This document shows, piece by piece, positions 33,784 through 45,570 of a stretch of 64,000 bases of DNA. Both the position numbers and the translations under genes were made by a program. Location of the stretch: assembly GCA_034769895.1 (NCBI GenBank), contig CM068371.1, positions 399,729,469 to 399,793,468 on the forward strand. The letters are read 5' to 3'. This DNA comes from Magicicada septendecula. Taxonomy: Eukaryota > Arthropoda > Insecta > Hemiptera > Cicadidae. The first letter of the stretch is position 1. Every line of letters begins with the position of its first letter. The notes below the pieces were generated by a model. That model was not told where the DNA came from. It ran no database searches and worked only from the letters and a program-made list of their open reading frames with translations.

Positions 33784-35014
33784 TGTAACGGGGCTATTTT
33801 AAAGGGTATAAAGTTCACTAATTTATAAATCGTTTGGAACCGATTGGTTTGGACATCCTTTACGGTTACTCAGACGTGCTTGTTGGACACCCTGTATTAA
33901 AATCCGTGCCAGTCAGAGCAAGGCACAGAATGATAACAATGGAATGTGACTGTAAATGTGCGCCCGTCGCCATTGGCGATAATCTCGACAACAGAACTGA
34001 ACAACACGTGACTAATTAGACTGGCCACGTGAGCAGCTCAGCCAATCACAGCTCGAGCTGGCGGAAGTGAGCATCACCGACACACATCAGAGTGTCAGGC
34101 AGTCGGCGAATCACACCTTAACATATCGGACGCGAGCCGTAGTGCGTTTGCCGGCCGAACCCAAGTTTATCCAACCTGTATAATAAAAATGTGAGTCAAG
34201 TAGTAGTGAGTTACAAGGCGGCGGCGACGGGTCTAGAAGCATAACGGGTTGTCGCGACGAAAAGTTAGTAACACTGTAACGACCGTAATAACAGAGACGT
34301 ATGTAGAGCAACACGTGGCTAGGTGGACGCCGCGAGTGAAGTACCGAATCAGTACATATTCACAATGTCTAAAGTAGTAAAAATATCAAAACACCCTTGG
34401 AACAGTGTTGAATGAAAGAAAATTGTGACACCAGTGATACCGTAACTTTTGTTTTACATCACATGACACAATGTTGGGTGAGACACCACGATGCCGACAG
34501 GAGCAATGAGTAACTGTATTAAACAAAATATATGATTATTTTTTTTAATAAATAGGGGCCTAAATAAATAATAAGGGGAATTTTAATGTGTGAATGAGTG
34601 TGTGCAGCAATCTGGGTCGTCTATAATAGAGTAAAATAATTAGGTTCATGTAGTAAGAAATATATATTTGTCTGTATAAAAATGATTCAAGGTCTTGTTT
34701 ATGTTTTAAATAATAACAGTTGTTAATGAGGTGAAGGCAGAGAAGTTTACGTCAACAGGAAATTTGAGTAACTTTGAGTAAAATTTTAAAAGTAAATAAA
34801 TCAAATGTTGAAAGTTTAAAGAATAAAATAAAATTTTAATTGCTTCTCTTCATACATGCGAGTTGAGTCTGTTATTAATATAACCTTGCAATCATTCTTG
34901 CATTCCAACGTTCGTGTGACGTAACTCTGGGCTGAGAGAAGATTTTTTAAGGTAAGTGGAAGACAAATATTTTATGATTTAAATATATTAAATGTATAAA
35001 TAATTAACTTCACA
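33784..35014 (+). repeat. E1 3' LTR
   Basis: 1,231 bp, near-identical to 4246-5482. Six extra bases (ACCGAA) lie between its CACA end and the CACTG duplication at 35021-35025; CCGAA also occurs inside the primer site. Confidence 0.93.
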
Positions 35015-35025
35015 ACCGAACACTG

Positions 35026-35536
35026 ACTGCTACAGTTCCTCTTCCCCAAAGTGAAATCTATGATTAACGGAAAGTGGTTTGTGCCACTTACTGCAGAAAA
35101 ACTGAAAATAATACCCTTAATCAGTTATCAGAAAACGAGCTAGAACACAATGATAAATGGGGATGCACAAAAAGAAGCTGAACAGGAATTTGCTGAAATG
35201 AAAAGGAAGTAAAACATTATAGCTCTGGTCCCATCAGCTTCACACAGAACAAATTATATCAGAAACATTCCAGGATGGGAGTGTTTGTGGTGTAGCTGGC
35301 AAGCTACATAATTCAAGTTTGGTTTGATTTCTTCTATAGGTAAAATATTCTCTGATTTTTATTCAAACACTTTCCCACTGCAAAGTATGGCAAACCAGCA
35401 AGTGGTGTTCATGTCTAATAATACTCTACTTAGCTGTTTAGAACCAGCAGTAGACTGTAGGCCCCTTAATCTTCAATAGAAACTGTAAACACACACAGAG
35501 ACTTCATCAGTTCCTGCCTGTCCTTGTTGTCCTTAC
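35026..35536. other. Host intron right of E1
   Basis: Intron sequence between the E1 insertion and the exon at 35537-35698. No other feature seen. Confidence 0.6.
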
Positions 35537-35698
35537 CTGCTTTTCTGTTTCACACCGAAGTTTCATTTGCTGTATCTCATGATCAAGTTTCTGCTGCCAA
35601 CGTTGCCTCTCTTCAGCTAGTGCTCTCTCTTTCTCATGCAGCATCTCGACACGCAACTGGGCCAAATCTACTGCTGTTTCACCATCTATGAATGGCCT
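35537..35698 (-). CDS. Host gene exon, coiled coil (RB1CC1/FIP200-like)
   Basis: 162 nt, 54 codons, phase 0 at both ends. Acceptor TTTGACAG before 35698 and donor GTAAGG from 35536. It encodes RPFIDGETAVDLAQLRVEML near the start, then a charged helix (ERALAEERQRWQQKLDHEI). It follows the SLEKIE exon directly. It precedes the 32-kb intron. Confidence 0.75.
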
Positions 35699-36901
35699 CT
35701 GTCAAAGAAGTTTTTTTTTTTAATATTCTCTTGAACACCTTGAGCACGAAACTATGTATAGACTGTCATGTTACCAGTACTAGATCTCTATGTTATATGT
35801 AGTTATATAGTGTTGTTTTAGTATTTTATAAGTAAACACTTTCATAAGAAAACACTATGAGTCTTGTAATTCAGATCGTACATATTTTGATTTCATGTAC
35901 CTAGTTCGTTCAAACCAGAATTTGAAAACACTAAAAACTGATTATTTATTAAAATGTCTACTGGCACATATATAGTATGTTAGATTTACACTTGATAGGA
36001 CATCACTGAAGCCACAACTGGTCAATACTTATAATTCAACGTTCACAGACACATGTGAGTTTTATTATTATTAAACATTTGAACGGACTATACTATTCAC
36101 GCATTTGTGAATGATAAGTGCATAACAACATGCTGTTTCTACATATTTTAATTTCTAGTTTTCAGTAACTTTTGATGACCATATCATAATAATATAAGGA
36201 TAGTTACAGACATTGGAACTGGAACAACATCTGAGATTCAAATTTACAAAATTCATTACTCACAACTATTATAAGTTATAAACAAAGATAAAAGAGATGT
36301 AGTCAGACCTAGAAAGTGATGGTATTAAAATGACAGAACAGCCAACAAATTGCTAATCCCTAAAGTACACAAGAAAATAAGAAGATAAAACTGATATCAT
36401 AATGCAGCTAAATGTTCTTTGATATGTATTTGGCACACTTTATTGGCTTATTGGTTTTTTTTTTTAATTGAAGCGTGAAAAAAAAAATTTGACAGGCTGT
36501 GACAGAATGAAAATTGTAAAAGTGATTTGTTTATTTTAATACTATAACATCAAAAACACTCTCATAGTCTTTGACAATGTGATGTTCCAAGTCTTCTGAG
36601 AGATGTCCGATTAGCAACTCTACTGAAAAAATAGAATTATTTCACTACAATGTCTATTGCTGTCCACCAAAACTGCAACCATGTTAGTTGTATAATAGCA
36701 TTCTTTTTAAATTTTATAAAAATGATATCACTTTTTATATAGACTGTTTCACTTATATCTGAATACAGACTAAAACATACACATTCAGACTTATTATTTT
36801 ATGCACAATTCTCAGACAGTCAAAAATAATATTCAGAAATGAATTTCAGATGTCTGCAGGAAGGATATTTCTTTTCCACATGTTATACATGAAGAACTTA
36901 C
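35699..36901. other. Host intron
   Basis: 1.2-kb AT-rich intron between exons 36902-37207 and 35537-35698. Only homopolymer runs seen (36454-36486). Confidence 0.65.
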
Positions 36902-37207
36902 TTCGATCTTCTCCAAACTGCATTCTGAAGGGCTTCTCTCCATGGTTGCTGTTGCCATCAGTCTGAACCGGGACCTTACAGCTTCCAATTCTAACCTGTG
37001 ATCATGGTTGAGCTGATCTGTCACTTCTTTCACAACTCTCAGTCTTTCTTCTTCACAAATGTTTCTGTCTATGGTTCTCTGCGCTTCCAGTTCCTCTCGT
37101 CTGCACCTTTCTCGACACTCTGCTTCCATACTTGCTTTCAGCTGTCTTCCTAATTCGGCTGCCCGACATCTTTCTTGTACTATTTCTGCCTCTTGAGCTG
37201 ATATTTG
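36902..37207 (-). CDS. Host gene exon with the MERSPS..SLEKIE motif (RB1CC1/FIP200-like)
   Basis: 306 nt, 102 codons, phase 0. Acceptor TTCACAG before 37207, donor GTAAGT from 36901. A long coiled coil (ERCRAAELGRQLKASMEAE, then EVTDQLNHDHRLELEAV) leads into RSRFRLMATATMERSPSECS and LEKIE. I recognise this segment as like the coiled-coil part of RB1CC1/FIP200, the scaffold of the ULK1 autophagy-initiation complex. The recognition is from memory and unverified; another coiled-coil protein is possible. Confidence 0.65.
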
Positions 37208-37595
37208 CTGTGAACAGTTTTCATTATTCAATCTTAAATTTCTAGCCGTTATCAATTTGGATGCTCGATAAATAAAAGATTGTTGTATGATTTAAATTTT
37301 GGTACTACGGAAGGCCATGGATTTTTTCCTAATGGTTATTTAAAAGATATTTCAATGTATATATTATACATTACAGACTATGGATTTGAACATTACACTA
37401 GTTCATTTCGTGTAGTAACAACAATGGACAATAGGCACTTTTTTAAGGAATCAAAGAAAACAAAAATAATTTTGTTTACTGTGTCTGGGAACTGTTTATG
37501 TTACTTTAAAGCCATTTTTACATAGCACTGGAACTTATACTTAACCCCTGAAAGACTCCTATAGTAGTAAATATAGTAACCATAAAATTTAATAC

Positions 37596-37790
37596 CTGTC
37601 GCAAACGATATATTTCTTCAGTTTTCTCTGTGATATCGCGTGTACAAAGACTGGAAAGGTGTTGCAGAAATGAATGTATTTGCTCACTGTCAGATAGGAA
37701 TGAATCACAGAGCGTCTTCAGGTCTTGTCGTAAGGATGTTAATGCTGATGTAATGTAATCTTTCAGCGGCTTGCAGCGAGCACCAGCATG
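37596..37790 (-). CDS. Host gene exon, most 5' exon seen
   Basis: 195 nt, 65 codons, phase 0. Acceptor TTGTTTGCAG before 37790, donor GTATTA from 37595. Encodes HAGARCKPLKDYITSALTSL followed by helical sequence to TEEIYRLRQ. It joins the next exon across a 388-bp intron. Upstream exons are not recognised in the remaining window. Confidence 0.7.
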
Positions 37791-39147
37791 CTGCAAACAA
37801 AACACAATCTGATCATTACTGTCTCACTACAGAATGCAGTTAGACAACATGTACTGTAGACTCTTTATAAGAAAATTATTCTACTACTAGTCACAACAGT
37901 TGCTATATGTTTTTAAGTAAGTCTGTAAGATGTTCTGTAGCCAAGTAATACTAAAGATGTGTTGCTGTTCTGTCTGCACTGTTATATATGATAACGCACC
38001 ATGCACATTAAAACAGTAATGAGATGACAGTAGAATGTTGTCAAAGAAAGCTGGTTGGTTGTACTTTGAATTATTAAGAAGTTGAGGTGATCCAAATGGT
38101 CAATAAAAAAGACAAAATAGTATAGTAAAAAAAAATTAATATATTAGGCCACGTGATTAAAGAAAAACAATTGATGGAAAACACAAAAAAGGAATGAAGA
38201 ATGAATGAATGAATGAAGCATACGAAGCTACAAAAATGATGTCTTTTGGCTTAGGAACTTAAAGCGACTGGTTGAACTAAAATTCCCATTAACTAATATG
38301 AATTATGCAAGTAAATTATGAATTGTTATGATGATGTCCATCCTCTGGTAAGAGATGTTACCTTCTGGTGTCTGTCTCTTCGATTTAGTTATTAAAGAAA
38401 TTATAACAATAGGAATAAACGTAAAACACAAACAGATTCATTGGATCAGGTATGCAAATGATAATATTCTGTCAGACTTTCATTAAAACCTTCTCTAACA
38501 AAACTGTATCTTGAAAAATCTCTATGCACACATAAATGTTGAAAATCGTTTAAGTTTATGAAGTTACAATACAAAAACTATGTGAAAGCTTAGCACAGAA
38601 AAGGCCAAGCACAGCTAGTACTTGGAAAAAAATCTGAATGTTCTTCTCACACATTAAAGAACATCATAAAGGCATCAAGGGTGAAGAGGAAGAGATTTCT
38701 ATGAAGACATATGCAGAAGAACAATCCATATCATAGTGATCACTATAGATAATGGGGAAAAACTGAAGCCCTTGTAAAAGCCTTCACAAGCTTTATTAAA
38801 AATTATATAAAATCAAATGTGACAGTTTAGTGTAAGGATAAGATGATTATATTGACAGTTTTTGTTTACAATGTAGGATAAAACTGAAAACTGTCTGTAC
38901 TGTTTACAAAATCATTATGAATTCCTAATCCAGATATGGTGCTATTTTCACTGACAAGAACAATAACACAAGAGATTTTTAATAGTTTTGCTGGCTACCA
39001 AAAGAGGTCTACAAGTTAACATGTACTGCTTACACAAGTATGTTATCATCAATTAAGTAATCCTTGAATATCTAGTATCTCTTGTCAACACTCTTATCTC
39101 TAAGCTGAGAAGTTGCAACAGTAATGAACAAAACAGAAAATAAACTG
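37791..39147. other. Probable host intron, no gene seen
   Basis: AT-rich sequence upstream of the first recognised exon. No exon with clear splice sites and no repeat boundary seen. Confidence 0.5.
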
Positions 39148-39400
39148 TAATAGAAGATATAAAACGTAAACAGCTTTCCTGGTATGGACACCTAATGAGA
39201 ATGAGTGAAGAAAGAATACCTGTGAGTGTGTTCGAATACAGACCTAGCAACAGAAGAAAAAGAAGCAGACCTAGATTACAATAGATAGAAGGGATCGAAA
39301 GGAGTATGGAAGAAAAGAATCAGAAGAATGAAGATACACAGAATAAGTTGATATGGAAACTGAGATGCGGCAGTAGCTGTGGGATCCCCACCAATATATA
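39148..39400 (+). pseudogene. LINE reverse-transcriptase C-terminal fragment
   Basis: The plus strand reads VIEDIKRKQLSWYGHLMRMS, then EERIPVSVFEYRPSNRRKRS and RPRLQ, a stop, and WKLRCGSSCGIP. The W(Y/F)GH.MRM...RIP...RRKR.RPR pattern is typical of the 3' end of non-LTR retrotransposon ORF2 in insects. 5'-truncated and with an internal stop, as usual for dead LINE copies. The clade is not decided. Confidence 0.65.
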
Positions 39401-39496
39401 TATTTAATAGATATATAGAAAATGATGGATGAAAACACCACACAAGGTGATGTAACTCATTCCTATAACCAATTTATTAAACGTAAAAAACAATTA

Positions 39497-39792
39497 CTGA
39501 GTCCACTGGTGGCTCAGTAGACCAGTGGGTATGGCACCTGGCTACTAATCTAGAGGTCCTGGGTTCAATTCCCGGGCCCGCACCATAAAATCAAGGTGCG
39601 TTTTTCAGCCCCCAGGTCGACTCAGCCTGTTGAAAATGAGTCCCTGGGATAACATCCTGGGGATAATAATGGGCAGCTGAAGCGTAGTGCTGGCCACACT
39701 GCCTTCGTTGTATGCTGTACGGCTCACATTAGGCAGCCTACCCTGCCTACTCCTAAGCTACTTCGGTGGTATACATGGGAGCCATTATTATT
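39497..39792 (+). mobile_element. tRNA-derived SINE
   Basis: 296 bp flanked by a perfect 12-bp duplication AAAAAACAATTA (39485-39496 and 39793-39804). The head is tRNA-like with an A-box-like TAGACCAGTGG (39518-39528) and a B box GGTTCAATTCC (39562-39572), and the CCGGGCCCGCACCA end of a tRNA. An unrelated body with (ATT)n tail follows. Inserted in the presumed host intron. Confidence 0.88.
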
Positions 39793-39804
39793 AAAAAACA
39801 ATTA

Positions 39805-40304
39805 ATTGTTTTGGAAACATTTATTTTACCAAAAAATGCTTACAGCTTAATATTTTTCCAAAATACACAAAAATAATAGTAAAAAACAACAACAACAAAT
39901 TAAACAAATATATTACTCAAGCCCAATATACATGGATTAAAGATGAAATATCAAATAATTACAGAAAAATCGACTACACTAATAAACAATTAATTAATTT
40001 ACATCTTGTTTTAGCCAACACACTTGATTATCATATATGGAATAATAAATATATTAATATGCTTAAAATACTAAATAAACACAAAACAAATAAATTTAAC
40101 ACAATCAATAAAAAACTTAAAAATCTACTAATAAATAGTAAACCTAAATTGTGTTGATGGTGAAAGATTGTTGCTTATGTGAATTTAGTTATCCATTTTG
40201 TAAGTACAATAAATTTAAATTTTCATTAATATTTACGTAGTTTTAATATTTATTTTTACGGCACTTTACCTATACTGTAGTATGAATTTCTATAAAATAT
40301 TCTA
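39805..40304. other. AT-rich sequence, no gene
   Basis: No ORF or repeat boundary recognised. Confidence 0.5.
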
Positions 40305-40376
40305 TAATTCGGATTTTTCTCTAATTCGGACTAGGCTTCGCCCCATATAATCCGAATTAGAGAGGTTTTACTGTAT
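40305..40376. mobile_element. Terminal fragment of a pogo-like element
   Basis: Read on the minus strand it begins CAGTAAAACCTCTCTAATTC, similar to the start of the pogo element at 51579, and has a second TAATTCGGA repeat. Only about 70 bp, bordered on the right by TA. Confidence 0.5.
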
Positions 40377-40507
40377 TTTACATTAAAATCAATACAAATT
40401 TGATTATTCATTAATTTTATATTAATAGAATTATTTTGATTGTTATTAATTTACTTACAAACCTCTAATGATACTGATATTTTTCAGTGAAACGTGTGTC
40501 AGGTGTT

Positions 40508-40635
40508 AAAAAGAATATACGAAATTATACTACTTGGAGAAGAAACAAATTGAATAACATCACAAATTATATAATTACTGCAAGAAACGTCGAGTTGCTT
40601 ATATAGAAAAATGATATATATATATATATATATAT
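40508..40635 (+). repeat. Inverted-repeat element arm ending in (TA)n
   Basis: From AAAAAGAATATACG through CGTCGAGTTGCTTATATAG to a (TA)n run. Its reverse complement is at about 51280-51393. E6 begins immediately after the (TA)n. The flank right of E6 (48321-48341, TACATATATATATTGTAAC) matches what follows the (TA)n in the 51-kb copy, so E6 probably inserted within this arm. Confidence 0.6.
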
Positions 40636-41663
40636 TGCAAGGTAACAGGTAGTTAGCTGACCAAACTTGAGGAAATGATACTCAATTAGTGATTTAATAC
40701 GTTTATTGACCTTTTTCCAACATGATGATTGCATTAAAATGTTTTTTTTTTAATACAAAGATACTTGTACTGAAAAATTCAAAAGTTTTCTTATAAAGAT
40801 TTTTTTTTTATTATTTTAAAACAAATTTAGTTCTTAGAATTGCTTTCCTGAATTGATGTCTTCCTGGTTGTCCTGGTAGAATATCTCGTTTCCGGTCTCC
40901 AGCGATCCGTCGTCTGTGTCCTACGCTCCAGGAATCGCTCCATGTCTCGGTGTCCGCCTCAGCCGCCTCGGTCAGCAATCGAACTTCAGCAACGGTAGCA
41001 GAAAATCTCGTACTCCGGGCTTAGCCTCTCTGCCGAAACTCACTGCTCCCTCGACATCTACGGGCCCCAAGGACTGCCTGGAATGGGTGTTGGACTATGC
41101 GAGGACTCTCTCTGCAACCGCTCTCGACGAGTGCTACATGAAGACTCCCCTCTCTTCCTAAACTGAAACCGCATTGTTATAAGGTGATGTCACAGTCGTC
41201 CTGCACATAGACGTATTTCCTATACAACACATGTTAAATATAGGAATATTCTGGACATGCCACGTGCTTAAGACTGGACTTCCGTTTTCCCGATTCTTCT
41301 AGAACATAAGTTTTCACTTACATTTGATCAATTAAACTGACCTTTTAATATTTCATAATTTCAATAAATTGTTAACTCATACGCACGTCAACATGCACAA
41401 CTTGTTGCATGTTTACCAATTGGCTAATTACAACACTGTTCACACCTCCTTCTGATACGCGCACAACACAACACTTCCCTCAAGCACCATACTACAGTTT
41501 CATAGTCTTTATATTGTCTTATAACTAATTTATAGTATTATTCTTAATTTATAAACAATACTTTTTATGTCAATCACACCCTAATTGTCCCAGACACCAA
41601 ATACGGCTGGTCATAATTATGCTTCATGCATTCACATATGGTGTGAATGTCTGTCACATTGCA
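40636..41663 (-). repeat. E6 3' LTR
   Basis: Near-identical to 47294-48317. Contains a GC-rich island (40870-41160) that includes an open frame repeated in the other LTR. Exact right end is uncertain by a few bases (CACA at 41658 or GCA at 41663). Confidence 0.88.
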
Positions 41664-42036
41664 TAAGCCTCCAGGTTAATAAACAAAATTATTTTCCTTG
41701 AAAATTAAATTTCTTTTCCCCCACTTTTTTTTTTACAAACTTAAAACATCCTCCCAGTTCAACATACCAAACAAATGATATAACCCAAAACATAATATAA
41801 CCAATACAATACATTTCAATAAACTAAAACATAATTAATCCTTCACTTCGTATATTATATTCATACTACTGTATGCAATGTGGCGAATATGTACAGTGGT
41901 TTCCACATTATCACCCAGACAATATAATGTCCAGCCAATCATACATTATGGTTTTCCATAAGTGAGTTGCATATCTCAAAGGTATAACTATTGCATGTGC
42001 ATTCTGTCATTATTATTATTATTCTCAGGGTCTTAC
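41664..42036 (-). other. E6 sequence between protease and 3' LTR
   Basis: Non-coding. CCTGGAGGCTTA on the minus strand next to the LTR may be a weak polypurine tract. Confidence 0.5.
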
Positions 42037-42590
42037 TTATGGATTCGGTAGCTCAGTTTTAATCGCTATGTTGGGCTGTTGCATCTCAATCGGAGTATAA
42101 GTAGGTCGATCGCCTTTATTTACTTTCTTATCATTAAGGAACAGCTGATATGTTCGTACATTTATAGTCCAATGCATGATACCGTTAGTCAAACCGATCT
42201 GGGCCTGAAATTTCATTAAAACGTCTACCCCAAGCACTACATTACAAATTAAATTCTTTTTTATTATTACCGGGATATTCACTTCCAGTTCATCATATTT
42301 TAACGTAATATATATTTGTCCAGTGGCAACTGTTTTATTTTTATCCGCCGTCTGAATCTGTAACTTATTCATGGGTAATATTGCAGTGTTTTTAAAATAT
42401 TATTAATTCTTTTAATAAAATTTTCACTAATTGCGGATATTTCTACTCCTGTGTCAATTAAAATGTGTGTTTGACTTTATTTATGTACGCATTAAGTGTA
42501 AGACATGCAGCGTTACGTTCAAAATTTTCAGAGTGATCCTTGTCGCTTTCTAACAATGCTTCCCGCAAATCACATGGATATTATAATGTT
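42037..42590 (-). pseudogene. E6 retropepsin-type protease
   Basis: Minus-strand frame with ILIDTGVEISAISENF (about 42460-42415), the aspartic protease active site, then a break near 42375. The ORF 42372-42037 has the second half, NLICNVVLGVDVLMKF. Upstream residues (LREALLESDKDHSENF) are in a slightly different frame. Two disruptions, so a pseudogene. Confidence 0.8.
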
Positions 42591-42599
42591 GCAGAACTC

Positions 42600-45458
42600 A
42601 GACCCTATAGGGGATCCACAAATATAATATAGCTGAAGAAAAGTAAACTAATTTAGAGAATAATGATCAAAAATATACAATGGTAATGAGAAAATAAAAG
42701 CAAAATAGTAGACAAAAATAATAAATGAGTGAATAGACTAGACTGACAGACAAATGACTATGACCCAACCCCAGTGATTGGCCAGATAAAGACTATAAAA
42801 TAAACAAATGTAAACTAATAAAAAACACAACTAATATATCAAATTTAGTAACAAGTATTATGTAAAAGAAAGTACACCACCAGTAATAAAAAGGTAAACC
42901 CACTGATAGTATATAATAATGATAGAAATACTACCAAGAAAGGGTAGGATAAACTCAAATTGTAAAGACTGGATGAAGGAATTAAGGGACTAATGTCAAT
43001 AGCCCAAAAAACTAAATTCATACAAAGTTTTAGTACTAACTTTGTTAGATAGTATAATACATGTGTTAAAAATAACATTACTGATATAAAAAGTAAACAT
43101 AAGATGTTAAAAAACTGACTTTAAAATTAGGTGTTAAAAAATAATATAAACCAAGAGTGAGAGGTAGGTAGGAAGTGTTAATGATAAGCAGTGAAAGTGA
43201 TAGAGAGGATAGGAAGGAATTAAGATAAACAATTAATAATCTTAATAAAAGAAATGAACCATGGTAATAAACCAGAAACAATAATCAAAATGTTGATAGA
43301 CAACCAATAAGAAGCATTAGTAGTTATAGGGATTAGAACCTATGTTATAGGGATTATGTCAGATAAGTTTATAAGATTAAAAGATAAGTTTTATTAGGAA
43401 TTAAGCTCAAGTTAAAGACAATATTGTTAGAATTAATTCAAGGAATTCTTTTATTAGGTAAACTAAAAATTAAGATTAAATGTTCAGACAAATGGTAGAC
43501 AACCAAATAAGAAGGTCAACCAATTTCATTGTGTTAGCAATTAAGAAACAAAATAGTTATGAGTTCAATAAGAAGAAAACATCCTGTTACCAAAATAGTC
43601 ACAAGGATGATAATCACAATATAATAAATGGTGTCAAGACACCATGCACCAAAGTTGTTATTAGTTTATTTAAAAGAGTTGTGTTTTATAAGAAGGAATA
43701 TGGCTGGATCATGAACAGACCATAAACCATTTTTAATGTTATATGTTATCATAGTAGGATTAAGTGATAAAAAAAGAGTGTAATAGATAGTAGAAGGTAT
43801 AAGCAAGCAATTTTATAAGTTTAACAATCCCAATATTACTCATCATTGTAAAGATAGAAAAAGGAATATTAGACAAGGAATGATTTTGTAAAATTAGAAT
43901 AACATTCATTTATTGTAAGGTGGCCCAAAGTAATTCAAAAGCAAACACTGACTAAGTGACAGTAAGCAGAACATATGAAAGTAATAAATAATGTTTAAAT
44001 TGTGTAAAATAAGAAATTCTAGACATTTACAGCTTAGGCCTATAAAATGCCTAACTGTCAAAATTCAGAAAAAGCAATTATTTTTTTTGTAAGCAATTAA
44101 CCATTGTATTTGAAAATTAAGACCAAGTAACTTATTAATTTCAATTATCTAACCATAATAGAATGTCAGAAATAGAATATACATAAAAATAAGTGAAATA
44201 TGTAATAAAATAACATTAGTAAATTGGTCAAAACATTAATACATGATCAAGCCTAGCATTATGGGATATCAAATTAATCTTTGAAAGAAAATAGAGACAT
44301 TGATGATAATATCTCATACATTAGTAATAACACCAAGGAATAATAGGAATTATAAAATATTTATTTATTTCGAGCAAAAACCCAAGCTTTATAACAACGA
44401 GTACAAATGTTTTCAACCAATAAGATAGGAGCTGGTTACCATAACAATGAAACTTTGTTAGAAAAGAACCATTAATAAATTGTATCAGTCCATTATTAAC
44501 GATCAAGAGAGACGGATGCTAAACTGAAATCGACCCAATTAAAAGTTAAAAAAAGAGGGAAATGCAATCAAAATTAAACTAATACGAATACTAGAAGTTG
44601 AACCTAGATACATTAAACCCAGGATGAAACTATAAAACAAATTTCAATAATTAAAATTAATAAAAACTTTGAATAAATAAAATAGAAACCAGAAAAAGGA
44701 GGAAACCCAAATGATGAAAAACTAATTACTATGTCAACACAATCTGGAAGAATTACCTGACTCAACACAAGAAACGACAAGGTGTTGTTACGTATAAATG
44801 AATTATCAGTAATTGCGAACAAAATTAATTAACTTTTCCACAACACAATAACTCTCACTCCGAACTTGGTATACTAAATTCTTTCAAGGATTAATTGAAA
44901 ATATTTATTAAACTGTATGTAAACTATAGCTTAACCTATGTGCGATGCCTGAAAGGTTGACACACTTTTTAGACACTAAGAACCGAATTGTACGTACACC
45001 TGTATAGTATTTAATTATCATTGATGTAAGGTTGTGTACTTTCATAACATCTTGTTTATTTTTTCGTAATCAAAAGAACTCTTTGACTGAATGAATTGTG
45101 TAAAAAAATAATGTCAGCATCCATGCTGTTTTAGTCAAACTGCCCAGTCAACATAGCCAACCGCTGAGTTGTAATTTATTTATAGCAGGAGCAAACTTTT
45201 TTATAATAACATATTTTGTACTTAAATGATAAATGATTAGCGAATCTGGACACTAATAAATTAGTACTGAACATTAATAACCGTACTTTGTTTTATTTGA
45301 TATATATTGTAATACTTGTGTACTTTGGCAGTGAAAAGAAAATTTTTTACCAGAATTATAGGTTGGCAACACATCGGACGACACGCAGGATTTGAATTCA
45401 CGTCAGTCCGTGTGAGTAAGAGTGAAATTATTATCATTGAAAAGAAGATGACGCAATT

Positions 45459-45493
<35 letters not shown>

Positions 45494-45570
45494 TTTGGCA
45501 CCTATCGGGAAGTAAGTACATCAATTAAGGACATGTAAGGAGAAGAACGAGAAAGATTCGGTACTGGTTA
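42600..45570. other. AT-rich insertion or non-coding DNA inside E6
   Basis: Separates the E6 gag and protease. The left part (to about 44830) is A-rich and short of C on the plus strand. A 28-base T run lies at 45461-45488. No gene motif and no inverted or direct terminal repeat recognised. Origin unknown. Confidence 0.45.

Larger units (their letters stand above)
4246..35014 (+). mobile_element. E1: gag-only LTR retrotransposon with nested elements
   Basis: Two nearly identical LTRs (4246-5482 and 33784-35014) in direct orientation, a primer site just inside the left one, and a hairpin plus polypurine tract just inside the right one define one plus-strand element. The 5-mer CACTG occurs immediately left (4241-4245) and again at 35021-35025, six bases after the right LTR. 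E1's own internal pieces are 5483-9035, 18234-19227, 25030-26864 and 32834-33783; the rest is E2, E3/E4 and E5. Unnested, E1 would be about 10 kb. It has a coiled-coil gag-like ORF and no protease, RT or integrase, so it fits a large non-autonomous (LARD-like) element. It lies in an intron of the minus-strand host gene. Confidence 0.9.

Noticed and set aside
39518..39585. Possible functional tRNA gene
   Set aside because: A and B boxes belong to a SINE head: the body, ATT tail and 12-bp duplication show a retroposon, and the stems do not fold convincingly.
40610..40635. CRISPR-like or tandem repeat array
   Set aside because: Simple (TA)n microsatellite; no spacer structure anywhere in the window and the DNA is eukaryotic.
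40916..41161. ORF in the GC-rich part of the E6 LTR (also 47572-47823)
   Set aside because: The C-terminal halves differ by frame between the two LTRs, so it is not conserved as protein.
45261..45524. ORF with a Lys run
   Set aside because: Created by the T run at 45461-45488.
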